From assembly GCF_023100945.1 (NCBI RefSeq), contig NZ_CP064689.1, positions 1,966,001 to 2,030,000 on the forward strand: a stretch of DNA of 64,000 nt, read 5' to 3'. This stretch comes from Bradyrhizobium sp. 200. Its GTDB lineage: Bacteria > Pseudomonadota > Alphaproteobacteria > Rhizobiales > Xanthobacteraceae. The position numbers were made by a program, and so were the translations under genes. Below the pieces are notes generated by a model. The model worked only from the letters and a program-made list of their open reading frames with translations. It searched no databases and had not been told where the DNA came from. Shown here piece by piece: positions 36,187 to 44,359 of the stretch (positions within the stretch are counted from its first letter, which is position 1; every line of letters starts with the position of its first letter).

Positions 36187-36876
36187 ATGCGTCCTGCCGC
36201 CAAGTCTTCCGCTGCCAAAACTTCCGCCGCCAAACCGCGCCGCCGCGCCTCCCGCGCGCCCGCGCCAAAGCCGTATCACCACGGCGATCTCAGGCGCGTC
36301 CTGATCGACGCCGCGCTGCAATTGGTCGGCGAGGGCGGGGCGGAGGCGGTCAGCGTTCGCGAGACCGCCCGCCGCGCCGGCGTCTCGCCGGGAGCGCCGT
36401 TTCGGCATTTTCCGAGCCGCGACGCCCTGATGGCGGCGGTGGCGGAGGAAGCGCAGCGGCGGTTCCGCGCCGAGATCGACGTGGCCCTGGCCGAAGCGCC
36501 GGCTGGCGATCCCCTGGCGCGGTTTCGCTGCCTGGGTCTGGCCTATCTGCGCTGGGCGATGCGCAACCCGACGCATTTCGAGGTCATTTCCAGCCGCCGG
36601 CTGTTCGATCACGACAAGGCGGCCAGCGTCTCCCGTAACAACGCCGAGTTGATCGAACTCACCGAGCGCACGCTCGCGGAGGCCTTTGCGGCGGGCCAGC
36701 TCCGTTCGGGCGACCTCAAGGCCGTTCAGATCGCCGGACGGGCACTGGTCTATGGCTTTGCCCGGATGAATATCGACGGTCACTTTCCGCGGTGGGGGGT
36801 GGATAGCGCCGACGTTGAACGGACCGCAGAGTCGATCCTCGATCTCCTCATCGAGGGTATCGCCAAGAGGAGCTGA
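36187..36876 (+). CDS. TetR/AcrR-family transcriptional regulator
   Basis: A 229-residue regulator. After a Lys/Ala-rich tail the HTH domain reads LRRVLIDAALQLVGEGGAEA then VRETARRAGVSPGAPFRHFP (~40-90), the TetR pattern; the C-terminal ligand domain resembles the WHG/TetR_C group (RNPTHFEVISSR). The start at 36187 follows AGGAGAGGGC; alternative starts at 36169 and 36172 lack such a site. It probably represses itself and the divergent ferric-reductase-like gene through the two palindromes. Confidence 0.9.
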   Translation: MRPAAKSSAAKTSAAKPRRRASRAPAPKPYHHGDLRRVLIDAALQLVGEGGAEAVSVRETARRAGVSPGAPFRHFPSRDALMAAVAEEAQRRFRAEIDVALAEAPAGDPLARFRCLGLAYLRWAMRNPTHFEVISSRRLFDHDKAASVSRNNAELIELTERTLAEAFAAGQLRSGDLKAVQIAGRALVYGFARMNIDGHFPRWGVDSADVERTAESILDLLIEGIAKRS

Positions 36877-37120
36877 ACACTGCCGTTATTCCAGGTTCGC
36901 TTCGCGCCCCGGAATGACCAAGCTAGGCTTGGTGCTGCGCGTCCCGAAATGTCAGCCCCAAATTTACCCTGTGACGTTCGCCCGGCGGCAAATTCATTGC
37001 GCGTTCATGACGATTCCACTACGTTTTTGTGACACGACACAGGTTCCGGCTGGTCGTGCGTCTCCTGGTCGTCACCAGCCAAGGCTTTGTATTGCGCCGG
37101 GTCATGTTGCGTTTCCACTC

Positions 37121-38830
37121 ATGGCGCCCGCGCCAAATCCAGGGCCCTCCGCCACCACCCTTGTCGCCGGCCTTGCCGCCATCGGCTTCTGGCGGCTTTC
37201 GGCCGTTGCCGCGCCGCACATGGCAGCGCTGGTGGTCATGCTGGAGACCGAAGCCGATTTCGGCGGCCGCATGGGCTTTGCGCTGGCCTGGGGCATTCTG
37301 AACTTCGCCTTTATCGCGCTGCTGCGGCGCCCGGCGCTGTCGGGCGCGCTGTCGCTGACGCTGGTCGTGCTGCTGGTGCTGTTGTCGCGGCTCAAGCACG
37401 ACGTCGTGCAGATGACCGCGAACTTCGTCGACCTTATGGTGATCGACCGCGACACCGCGGCCTATCTGTTCACCATCTTTCCGAACTTGCGCTGGAACGT
37501 GGTCGGCGCAGCGCTCGTCATCCTGCCGCTGATGTACGCGCTGTGGTGGCTCGATCCGTTCCGCATCCGCCGCCTGCCGGCGGCCGCAGGCCTGCTCGCC
37601 TGTCTTGCCGCGCTGACCGGGCAGGCCATGACCTGGCCGGACGAAGCCTGGCGCGGCTATTACGACGACGGCTATCTCTCCAAATTCGCCCGCTCGGGCG
37701 TCACGGCGGTTTCCGACTTCGCCAACTACGGTTTTATGGAATCGGAGGCCGTGATCGCCGAGCGGCTGAAGATGCCGCTGGTCGATTCCTGTCATGTCGC
37801 TGGCCGCCGCCCTCACATCATCATGATCCATGACGAGTCGAGCTTCGACATCCGTCAGGCCAGTGGCGTCAAGGTGCCGCCGGGCTATGGCAGCCACTTC
37901 AAGTCCTTTGACGGCCGCGAGCGCAAGTTCATGGCCGAAAGCAGCGGCGGCGCAAGCTGGATGGCCGAATACAACGTGCTGGCCGGCCTGTCGTCGCGCT
38001 CGTTCGGCCGCTTCTCCTATTTCGTCACCCGCATCGCGTCGGGGCGGGTCGAGCGCGGGTTGCCGCTGGCGCTGCGCCGCTGCGGTTACAGCACCATCTC
38101 GCTCTATCCGGCCTATGGCGCCTTCATGGGCGCGCGCGGCTTCCAGACCTCCACCGGCATCCAGCACTTCTACGACGCGCGCGAGCTCGGCGCGAAGGGC
38201 ATCGAGCCGGACAGCTTCTTCTACGACAAGGCCGTGAAGCTGATCGCCGATCAGCCGGCCAACACGCCGCTGTTCACCTTCGTCTATCTCGCTGCCAATC
38301 ATTTCCCCTGGGAAACCAGGTTCCGTCCGGACCTGCTGCCGTCCTGGCGCAACCCCGGCAACGAGGCGGTGGTCGACGAATATCTCCGCCGCCAGACCAT
38401 GAGCGCCGGCGATTATGCGGGCTTCGTCGCCAGCCTGAAGAAGAAGTTCCCGGCGCAGCCGTTCCTGATCGTCCGCTACGGCGATCATCAGCCGGAGTTT
38501 TCGTCGAACCTCTTGGACCCCGGGCTGGACGAAGCCAGGGTCGCCCGCAAGTTCGATACCTACGACCCGCGCTACTTCACCACCTACTATGCGATCGACG
38601 CCATCAATTTCGAGCCGGTGAAGAGTTCGGCCGTTATGGACACCATCGACGCGCCCTATCTGCCGCTGGTGATCCAGGAAGCCGCGGGCATTCCGCTCGA
38701 TCCCTCGTTCGAGGAGCAAAAGAACATCATGCTCCGCTGCAAGGGTGTATTCTACGCCTGCAAGGACGGCGCCGAGGCGCGCAGGTTCAACCGGTTATTG
38801 ATCGAGGCAGGTTTCATCAAGGGACTGTAA
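37121..38830 (+). CDS. Membrane sulfatase/LTA synthase-like enzyme (copy A)
   Basis: A 569-residue protein with four or five N-terminal membrane segments (to ~160) and a periplasmic alkaline-phosphatase-superfamily domain. HIIMIHDESSFDIRQ (~225) carries the expected metal/nucleophile region, FVYLAANHFPWE (~385) and IVRYGDHQPEFSS (~450) supply further metal ligands. The fold is that of phosphoethanolamine/phosphoglycerol transferases that decorate glycans or lipid A; the exact substrate is unknown. The next gene is a close paralogue ending in the same GAEARRFNRLLI motif. The start at 37121 precedes the first membrane segment; the upstream 306-base in-frame extension is not believable. Confidence 0.85.
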   Translation: MAPAPNPGPSATTLVAGLAAIGFWRLSAVAAPHMAALVVMLETEADFGGRMGFALAWGILNFAFIALLRRPALSGALSLTLVVLLVLLSRLKHDVVQMTANFVDLMVIDRDTAAYLFTIFPNLRWNVVGAALVILPLMYALWWLDPFRIRRLPAAAGLLACLAALTGQAMTWPDEAWRGYYDDGYLSKFARSGVTAVSDFANYGFMESEAVIAERLKMPLVDSCHVAGRRPHIIMIHDESSFDIRQASGVKVPPGYGSHFKSFDGRERKFMAESSGGASWMAEYNVLAGLSSRSFGRFSYFVTRIASGRVERGLPLALRRCGYSTISLYPAYGAFMGARGFQTSTGIQHFYDARELGAKGIEPDSFFYDKAVKLIADQPANTPLFTFVYLAANHFPWETRFRPDLLPSWRNPGNEAVVDEYLRRQTMSAGDYAGFVASLKKKFPAQPFLIVRYGDHQPEFSSNLLDPGLDEARVARKFDTYDPRYFTTYYAIDAINFEPVKSSAVMDTIDAPYLPLVIQEAAGIPLDPSFEEQKNIMLRCKGVFYACKDGAEARRFNRLLIEAGFIKGL

Positions 38831-38836
38831 GGACAC

Positions 38837-40588
38837 ATGTCAGCCGTTGCAGGACCCGGAATAAGCGAAAGCACCCGCGCAGGATCGCGCGGCGTCCGGT
38901 TCGTTGCGCTGGCCGCTCTGATCGCTGCCGTCCATCTGGCGGGGCTGGCGGTCCTCTTGACCACCGAATACGGGCCGTTTGCGATCACGCTCTCCGTGCT
39001 GGCGTGGATCCTGGTGAACTGCTTCCTGCTGGCCGTGCTGCAGCGGCCCGGCGTCTGCGCCGTGCTGGCGCTGGCCCTCATCGTGATCCTGATCGCGCTG
39101 TCGCACTTCAAGTTCGGAATTCTGCAGTTAACGCTGACGTTCCTCGACTTCCTGATCATTGACCGCGATACGTTTTCGTTCCTGCTCTCGGTGTTCCCGC
39201 GCTTGCAGTTGCAGTTGGCCTTGGCGGGCCTCGTTGCGGTTCCGCTGTTGTGGCTGGTCTGGCGTTTCGATCCGTTCCGCGTGCGCCGCCGCTTTGCGCT
39301 GACGGGGCTGGCTGCGACGACAGCATTGATCTCGGCGATGTCGGTAGTCTGGCCCGAGCAGGCCTGGGAGCCGTTCCAGGGCGTCAATCATGTTTCCAGT
39401 TTGGCGCGCTCGGGCGTGGTGGCGGTGTCGCGGCTGGCTTCGACGGGATGGATCGAGGTCGATCCGCCGACGAATGGCCCGCTTCGCCTTGCGGGAGCGC
39501 ACGCTGCCGGCCTGCCCATGCTGCCGCCCGCCGAGACCTGCGACGCCACGGCAAAGCGACCGCACATCATCATGCTGCTCGACGAGTCGAGCTTCGACAT
39601 CTCGGCCGCGCCTGGCATCAAAGTGCCGCAAGGGTACTCCGATTATTTCAAGTCCATCGACGGCAAGCAACGGACCATGATCGCGGAGGCAACCGGCGGC
39701 CCGACGTGGTACACCGAATTCAACGTCCTGACCGGCATGTCGGCGCGGTCGTTCGGCGATCTGAAGTTTTATGTCACAAGGATCACTGCGAACCGTGTTG
39801 CGCGCGGGTTACCGCAAGTGCTCAAGCGTTGCGGATACAAGACCTTCTCCCTCTATCCGACCTATGGCAACTTCCTCGGCGCGCGCGCCTTCCAGAAGGG
39901 TGCTGGCGTCGGCCACTTCATCGACATGGCGGATATGGGCGTCGCCCAGGATATGCAGCCCGACAAGTTCTACTTCGATCAGGCCTTGAAGGTGTTTGCG
40001 CGGGAGCAGCCGCAGCACGCGCCGGTCTTCATGTTCGTCTACCTCACGGCCAACCATTTTCCCTGGACCGACGTCTATCGGCCCGATCTGACGCCGCCGG
40101 ACTGGACGCCACCGGGAAACACGGCGGAGACCGACGAATATATTCGTCGCCAGGTCATGACGCAGAACGACTACCGCGAATTCATCGCTGCCCTTAAGCG
40201 CGACTATCCGGATCAGTCGTTTCTGGTGTTGCGTTTCGGCGATCACCAGCCGGCCATCTCGCAAAAGCTGCTTGAGCCCGGCATCGATCAGAAATTGCTG
40301 GCGAAACGCTTGATGGCAGCCGATCCGCGCTACTTCTCCACCTACTACGCAATTGACGGCATCAACTATCGGCCGGGCGACCTCTCGTCGGCGCTCGATA
40401 CGCTCGATGCGGCCTACATCCCGCTCGTGATCCAGGAAGCCGCCGGCGTCCCGCTCGATCCGTCGTTCGAGGAGCAGAAGAAGATCATGCTTCGCTGCAA
40501 CGGCGTGTTCTATGCCTGCCGAAAGGGCGCGGAAGCGCGGAGGTTTAATCGGCTGTTGATCGATGCCGGAATGATCAAGGGGCTCTGA
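38837..40588 (+). CDS. Membrane sulfatase/LTA synthase-like enzyme (copy B)
   Basis: A 583-residue paralogue of the preceding protein, six bases downstream. It has the same N-terminal membrane region (GLAVLLTTEYGPFAITLSVL and others) and the catalytic segments HIIMLLDESSFDISAA, FVYLTANHFPWTD and VLRFGDHQPAISQ. The C-terminal region (IQEAAGVPLDPSFEEQKKIM) is almost identical between the two. Tandem duplication followed by divergence of the membrane part is the simplest explanation. The two genes are probably cotranscribed. Substrate unknown. Confidence 0.87.
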   Translation: MSAVAGPGISESTRAGSRGVRFVALAALIAAVHLAGLAVLLTTEYGPFAITLSVLAWILVNCFLLAVLQRPGVCAVLALALIVILIALSHFKFGILQLTLTFLDFLIIDRDTFSFLLSVFPRLQLQLALAGLVAVPLLWLVWRFDPFRVRRRFALTGLAATTALISAMSVVWPEQAWEPFQGVNHVSSLARSGVVAVSRLASTGWIEVDPPTNGPLRLAGAHAAGLPMLPPAETCDATAKRPHIIMLLDESSFDISAAPGIKVPQGYSDYFKSIDGKQRTMIAEATGGPTWYTEFNVLTGMSARSFGDLKFYVTRITANRVARGLPQVLKRCGYKTFSLYPTYGNFLGARAFQKGAGVGHFIDMADMGVAQDMQPDKFYFDQALKVFAREQPQHAPVFMFVYLTANHFPWTDVYRPDLTPPDWTPPGNTAETDEYIRRQVMTQNDYREFIAALKRDYPDQSFLVLRFGDHQPAISQKLLEPGIDQKLLAKRLMAADPRYFSTYYAIDGINYRPGDLSSALDTLDAAYIPLVIQEAAGVPLDPSFEEQKKIMLRCNGVFYACRKGAEARRFNRLLIDAGMIKGL

Positions 40589-40609
40589 CGCTCCGTCAAG
40601 AGCGAGATC

Positions 40610-40643
40610 CGTAGGGTGGGCAAAGCGAAGCGTGCCCACCATC
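40610..40643 (+). repeat. REP sequence, left end of the RAYT element
   Basis: A 34 bp sequence beginning CGTAGGGTGGGCAAAGCG and ending GTGCCCACCATC. Its internal GGTGGGCA and TGCCCACC arms form a hairpin. It is exactly repeated in inverted orientation at 41198-41231 and related copies occur at 58788 and 58919. Confidence 0.9.
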
Positions 40644-41164
40644 TATTCGCCGAACGAGCCCTGAATGTTGCGAAGATCTCCTCCCCAGTCCGGAGCGAGC
40701 ATTCCTCGCTCAACGAAGCGGTGGAAACTGCTGTGAGGCCAATCGCACACGCGCCTGACGTGGCCGTGTTTCACCGGGTTGAAGTGAATATAATCGACGT
40801 GTCGCTCGAAATCCTCATCGTCGCGAATCGCGTGCTCCCAGTATCGGCGTTGCCAGATGCCTTTCTCCCGCTTGGTAACCTTGCTCATTTATCGATCTTG
40901 TGCGTCGAGACCTCGCGAGAACCCACTTTTTATCAAGCTCCAGCGCGTGGAAAAATCGGCGTCGTCCTCGGGCAATGCCCAAAGTGCGTGAATATGATCA
41001 GGCAGGACACAGATCGCGACGGTCTCGAAAGCGTGCCGTCGTTGAACGGCTTGATAAATACGCCGGAGGCGATCGATTTCTTCGACCAACAGGTTGCTCG
41101 GTCGTTGCGCAAGGACGACGGTGAAAAAGAAAGTACTACCCTTGGCTCGAACGTATCGCGACAT
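40643..41164 (-). pseudogene. REP-associated tyrosine transposase (RAYT), nonsense-interrupted
   Basis: On the minus strand the frame starts MSRYVRAKGSTFFFTVVLAQ and contains the Y1-transposase metal motif LPDHIHALWALPEDDADFS (~65) and the catalytic tyrosine region HVDYIHFNPVKHG. A TAA codon at 40889-40891 interrupts the frame; the same frame continues directly afterwards with MSKVTKREKGIWQRRYWEHA. One base change would therefore restore a full-length RAYT of about 173 residues. The gene is enclosed by perfectly inverted 34 bp REP sequences, as in REPtron units. RAYT proteins act on REP hairpins of their own genome. Confidence 0.9.
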
Positions 41165-41197
41165 GATGTACCGTACCGCGACTGGAGGTGGTTTCAA

Positions 41198-41231
41198 GAT
41201 GGTGGGCACGCTTCGCTTTGCCCACCCTACG
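41198..41231 (-). repeat. REP sequence, right end of the RAYT element
   Basis: The exact reverse complement of the 34 bp REP at 40610-40643. With it, it bounds a 622 bp unit holding only the RAYT gene. Confidence 0.9.
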
Positions 41232-41247
41232 CAGTCTCGAAGCCTTC

Positions 41248-42807
41248 CTACCTCTTCCCCACCTTCTCCCACAGCCACTGCGCCACCGCGTCCGGCGAAC
41301 TCGCGGCGTCATTACCCGCCGCGTGCAGATTGGCTTCGCGCATGGTCGCGATGTCGATCTTTCCGAGCAGCGGCGCCAGCGCCTTGCGTAAGCCCTCGTC
41401 ATCCGCGCGCTTCGGCGCCAGCAGCACCATGGCATCATAGGGCGGGATTGCGCGCCTGATGTCGCCCAGAACAACCAGATCGTATTTCGCGATCAGCCCG
41501 TCGCTGGTGTAGCCGGCGATCACATCGACCTCGCCGGCGGCGACTGCCGCATACATGAAGTCCGGCTGCATCTGCCGCTGGCCGCGGAACGACAGGCCGT
41601 AGGCCTTGCGCAGCGCGGTCCATTCGGGGCGCGAGAAGAATTCATAGTCGCCGGCGATCGACATGTTGGCCGCACGCGAGGCGAGGTCAGTGATGGTGCG
41701 GATGCCGAGCTGCTCGGCGCGCTTGCGCGGCATCACCAGCGCATAGGCGTTCTCGAAGCCGAGTTCGCCCAGCAGCGTGATGTTCTGCTTTGCCAGCATC
41801 GTCTTGAGCTCGGCCAGCAACACCTCTCGCGGCCTGATGTCGGTGCGGTGGAACTGGTTGGCCCACAGCGTGCCGGAATAGTCGACATAGACGTCGATAT
41901 CGTTGCTCGCCAGCGCTTCGAAGATCACGTTGGAGCCGAGGCCTTCGCGCGTCGTCGCAGGCAGCGAGGCTGCCTTCAGCCGCTGCGCCATCAAGGCCGA
42001 CAGGATATATTGTTCGGTGAAGGTCTTTGCGCCGACGATGTAGTTCGTCTGCGAACGCATCATCGTGGGCACCAGCGTGGCCGCGACCAGCGCCGCGATG
42101 CCGGCCCCGCCCAGCGCCGCGCGCAGGCGGTTGCGGTGACGCAACCCGCCTTCGATCAGCGCCAGCAGTTGATCGACGGCCAGCGCCAGCACCGCGGCGG
42201 CAAGGCAGCCGAACAGCACGAACACCCAGTTCTGGGTCTGCAGCCCGGCAAAAATGTAATTGCCGAGGCTGGTCTGGCCGATCGGCGTCGATAGCGTCGC
42301 GGTGCCGATCACCCAGACCGCTGATGTGCGGATGCCCGCCATCATGACCGGCAACGCCAGCGGCAGTTCGACCGTGAACAGCGATTGCCGCGGCGTCATG
42401 CCGACGCCTTGCGCCGCTTCCAGGATCGCTGGCTCCACGCCCTGCAGGCCGGTGATGGTGTTGCGCAGCACCGGCAGCATCGAATAGAGCGCCAGCGCCA
42501 GCACCGCGGGCAGGAATCCGAACGCGGAAAAGCCGATGCCGAACCACGACAGCGAGAGCGCCGCGAGCGCCAAGAGCAGCGGATAGAACAGCGCCAAGAG
42601 AGCTAGCCCCGGCACCGTCTGCACGATGCTGGCGAGCCCGAGCAGGGCCCCGCGCAGCACCGGCCGGTGGCGCGAGAGGATGGCGAGTGGCAGGCTGACG
42701 AGTAAGCCCAGCGCCAGCGCGGTGACGCTGACGCGGACATGGCTGCCGAGATAGTCGGGCAGGTGGCCCAACGCCTCGCCCCAGCGCGGATCGGCGAGGA
42801 TGCTCAT
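41248..42807 (-). CDS. Osmoprotectant-type ABC permease fused to binding protein
   Basis: A 519-residue fusion. Residues 1-~225 are an OpuCB/YehW-type permease (LPAVLALALYSMLPVLRNTI, then the EAA loop LEAAQGVGMTPRQSLFTVELPL; the region around TATLSTPIGQTSLGNYIF). After another hydrophobic segment (~235-252) comes an OpuCC-type solute-binding domain (NYIVGAKTFTEQYILSALMA, DVYVDYSGTLWANQF). This fusion is known among glycine betaine/choline/carnitine-type and ergothioneine-type importers. It overlaps the ATPase gene by four bases. The ligand cannot be stated from sequence. Confidence 0.92.
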   Translation of the reverse strand: MSILADPRWGEALGHLPDYLGSHVRVSVTALALGLLVSLPLAILSRHRPVLRGALLGLASIVQTVPGLALLALFYPLLLALAALSLSWFGIGFSAFGFLPAVLALALYSMLPVLRNTITGLQGVEPAILEAAQGVGMTPRQSLFTVELPLALPVMMAGIRTSAVWVIGTATLSTPIGQTSLGNYIFAGLQTQNWVFVLFGCLAAAVLALAVDQLLALIEGGLRHRNRLRAALGGAGIAALVAATLVPTMMRSQTNYIVGAKTFTEQYILSALMAQRLKAASLPATTREGLGSNVIFEALASNDIDVYVDYSGTLWANQFHRTDIRPREVLLAELKTMLAKQNITLLGELGFENAYALVMPRKRAEQLGIRTITDLASRAANMSIAGDYEFFSRPEWTALRKAYGLSFRGQRQMQPDFMYAAVAAGEVDVIAGYTSDGLIAKYDLVVLGDIRRAIPPYDAMVLLAPKRADDEGLRKALAPLLGKIDIATMREANLHAAGNDAASSPDAVAQWLWEKVGKR

Positions 42808-43592
42808 GCCGCACCTTCCCGCGGCAGCAGGGTGCCGAGCCGCTCAGCCTGCCGCCGCGGTGTGCGCAGGAGTTCGCCGACATAAGAGTCGTCACTTTCG
42901 GAAAGCTCTGACGGCGTGCCCTGCGCCAGCAGCCGTCCGCCGCCCATTACCGCGATGCGGTCGGCGAGCAGAATGGCTTCCGTCATGTCATGGGTGATCA
43001 TGACCGTGGTCAGGCCGAGCGTGCGATGCAGTTCGCGAAAATCGTCGCCGAGCGCATCGCGGGTCAAGGGGTCAAGCGCGCCGAACGGCTCGTCCATCAG
43101 CACGATGCGCGGTTTAGCGGCGAGCGCGCGCGCCACACCGACGCGCTGGCGCTGGCCGCCGGAGAGTTCGTGCGGCAGGCGGTCGCGGTATTGCGTACGC
43201 TCCAGCCGCACCAGGTCGAGCAGTTCATCCACCCGCGCGGAAATCTCGGCGGGCGGTGCGCCCACCAGCTTCGGTGTGATGCCGATATTATCGGCGACGG
43301 TTAGATGCGGAAACAGCCCGCCGCTCTGGAAGACATAACCGATCCGCCGCCGCAGCAGGATCGGATCGACGCTCTGCACGTCTTCGCCTTCGACCGTGAT
43401 CGCGCCGGAGTCCGCCTCGATCAGCCGGTTGGCGAGCCGCAGCAGCGTGGTCTTGCCGGAGCCGGAGCCGCCGACGATGGCGAGGAATTCGCCCTCGGCG
43501 ACCTCGAGCGAGACGTCGTCGACGGCCACCACGCGGCCGCCGTCGAAGGTCTTGCCGACATGCGCATAGGCGATCAATGGCGTGGTCGGCAT
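42804..43592 (-). CDS. Osmoprotectant-type ABC transporter ATPase
   Basis: A 262-residue ABC ATPase of the OpuCA/ProV group. It has Walker A GGSGSGKTTLL (~40), signature LSGGQRQRVGVARALA (~145), Walker B IVLMDEPFGALD and the H-loop TVMITHDMTEAI. There is no CBS domain pair at the C-terminus, unlike longer ProV proteins. It powers the fused permease/binding protein whose start it overlaps, and it is the first gene of the two-gene operon. Confidence 0.95.
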   Translation of the reverse strand: MPTTPLIAYAHVGKTFDGGRVVAVDDVSLEVAEGEFLAIVGGSGSGKTTLLRLANRLIEADSGAITVEGEDVQSVDPILLRRRIGYVFQSGGLFPHLTVADNIGITPKLVGAPPAEISARVDELLDLVRLERTQYRDRLPHELSGGQRQRVGVARALAAKPRIVLMDEPFGALDPLTRDALGDDFRELHRTLGLTTVMITHDMTEAILLADRIAVMGGGRLLAQGTPSELSESDDSYVGELLRTPRRQAERLGTLLPREGAA

Positions 43593-43750
43593 TCGTGCGG
43601 TCCCAACCCTTGGCGCTTCCCAATGGATATAGTGATAGCTGATAAATCGCCGGCCCGCGAATGCGGGACTTCAACGGTCCCCCTCCTGGCGTGCTGTGAA
43701 GCAACCGCGACTTCAGCTAACCGACAGGATTTTAGGCAATACGGAGCCAG

Positions 43751-44020
43751 TCAGCGCGAGAACACGTTCTTCAACTGCACCAGGAACGTTACCAGCCACG
43801 CGCCCGCATACATGCCCGCAAGACCAAGCGCTGTTCTGCGATCCATCAAGGACAGGCCGGTCCACCACCAGATCCGGTAAAACCATAGTCCCGCCGTGGC
43901 CGCGCCAAGCAGGCAGACCAGCATCTTGAGAAAGGACGAGTTCGCGACGCCCAAGGCGCCAAACAAAAGCGTCGCCGGAACGAGAAACATCAAGCAAGCG
44001 GATATCAAGGTCTCGTTCAT
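43751..44020 (-). CDS. Small hydrophobic membrane protein
   Basis: An 89-residue protein with three predicted membrane segments (CLMFLVPATLLFGALGVA, MLVCLLGAATAGLWFYRIWW and LGLAGMYAGAWLVTFLVQL). No family was recognised. It ends about 160 bases before the ABC ATPase on the same strand. Function unknown. Confidence 0.6.
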   Translation of the reverse strand: MNETLISACLMFLVPATLLFGALGVANSSFLKMLVCLLGAATAGLWFYRIWWWTGLSLMDRRTALGLAGMYAGAWLVTFLVQLKNVFSR

Positions 44021-44359
44021 GGCTCCTCAAGACATCTACGAATCGCGGGCTACCTATGCATTTTGCAGCAAGCTTTACCCTTCTGGAAGGGATGCCGATG
44101 CGACCTATGCTTGGCTTGCGCCGCCCACGATGCTTTCAGTCCAATCCGACTGAGCGGCAAATAGCAGAAACTTGTCAGTCAATCACAGGAACCGTTCTAG
44201 ACATCCGCCCGGCGAAATGGCCGTTGCTGGCGCAACGCGGACCCACTACGGCTGAGGTGGACGTCCGATTTGAGCGCAAAGCGAGGCCAACCTCGATAGC
44301 AAACTGATGCGCGCGCCCATCTCTCCGGCCTTTCGCGCATCGGCGGGTCTGCCCGGTGA
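44021..44359. other. Intergenic region with degenerate repeat
   Basis: About 340 bases without a supported gene. The segment 44165-44290, containing CCACTACGGCTGAGGT and TTTGAGCGCAAAGCGAGG, resembles a dispersed sequence often mis-annotated as small hypothetical proteins in Bradyrhizobium. A similar fragment occurs near 47425-47480. Confidence 0.4.

Noticed and set aside
36815..37120. N-terminal extension of the first sulfatase-fold protein overlapping the TetR gene
   Set aside because: It reads through intergenic sequence, lacks hydrophobic or family similarity, and a start before the first membrane segment exists at 37121.
37019..38719. Long 566-residue antisense frame over the first sulfatase-fold gene
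   Set aside because: The codon pattern and family motifs belong to the plus-strand gene. Long antisense frames are expected in GC-rich DNA; several others (11305-12633, 18490-19962, 23875-24813, 29640-30953) were rejected for the same reason.
40616..41440. Plus-strand 274-residue frame across the REP unit
   Set aside because: It lies antisense to the RAYT gene and runs through both REP ends and the end of the permease gene; it has no family signal.
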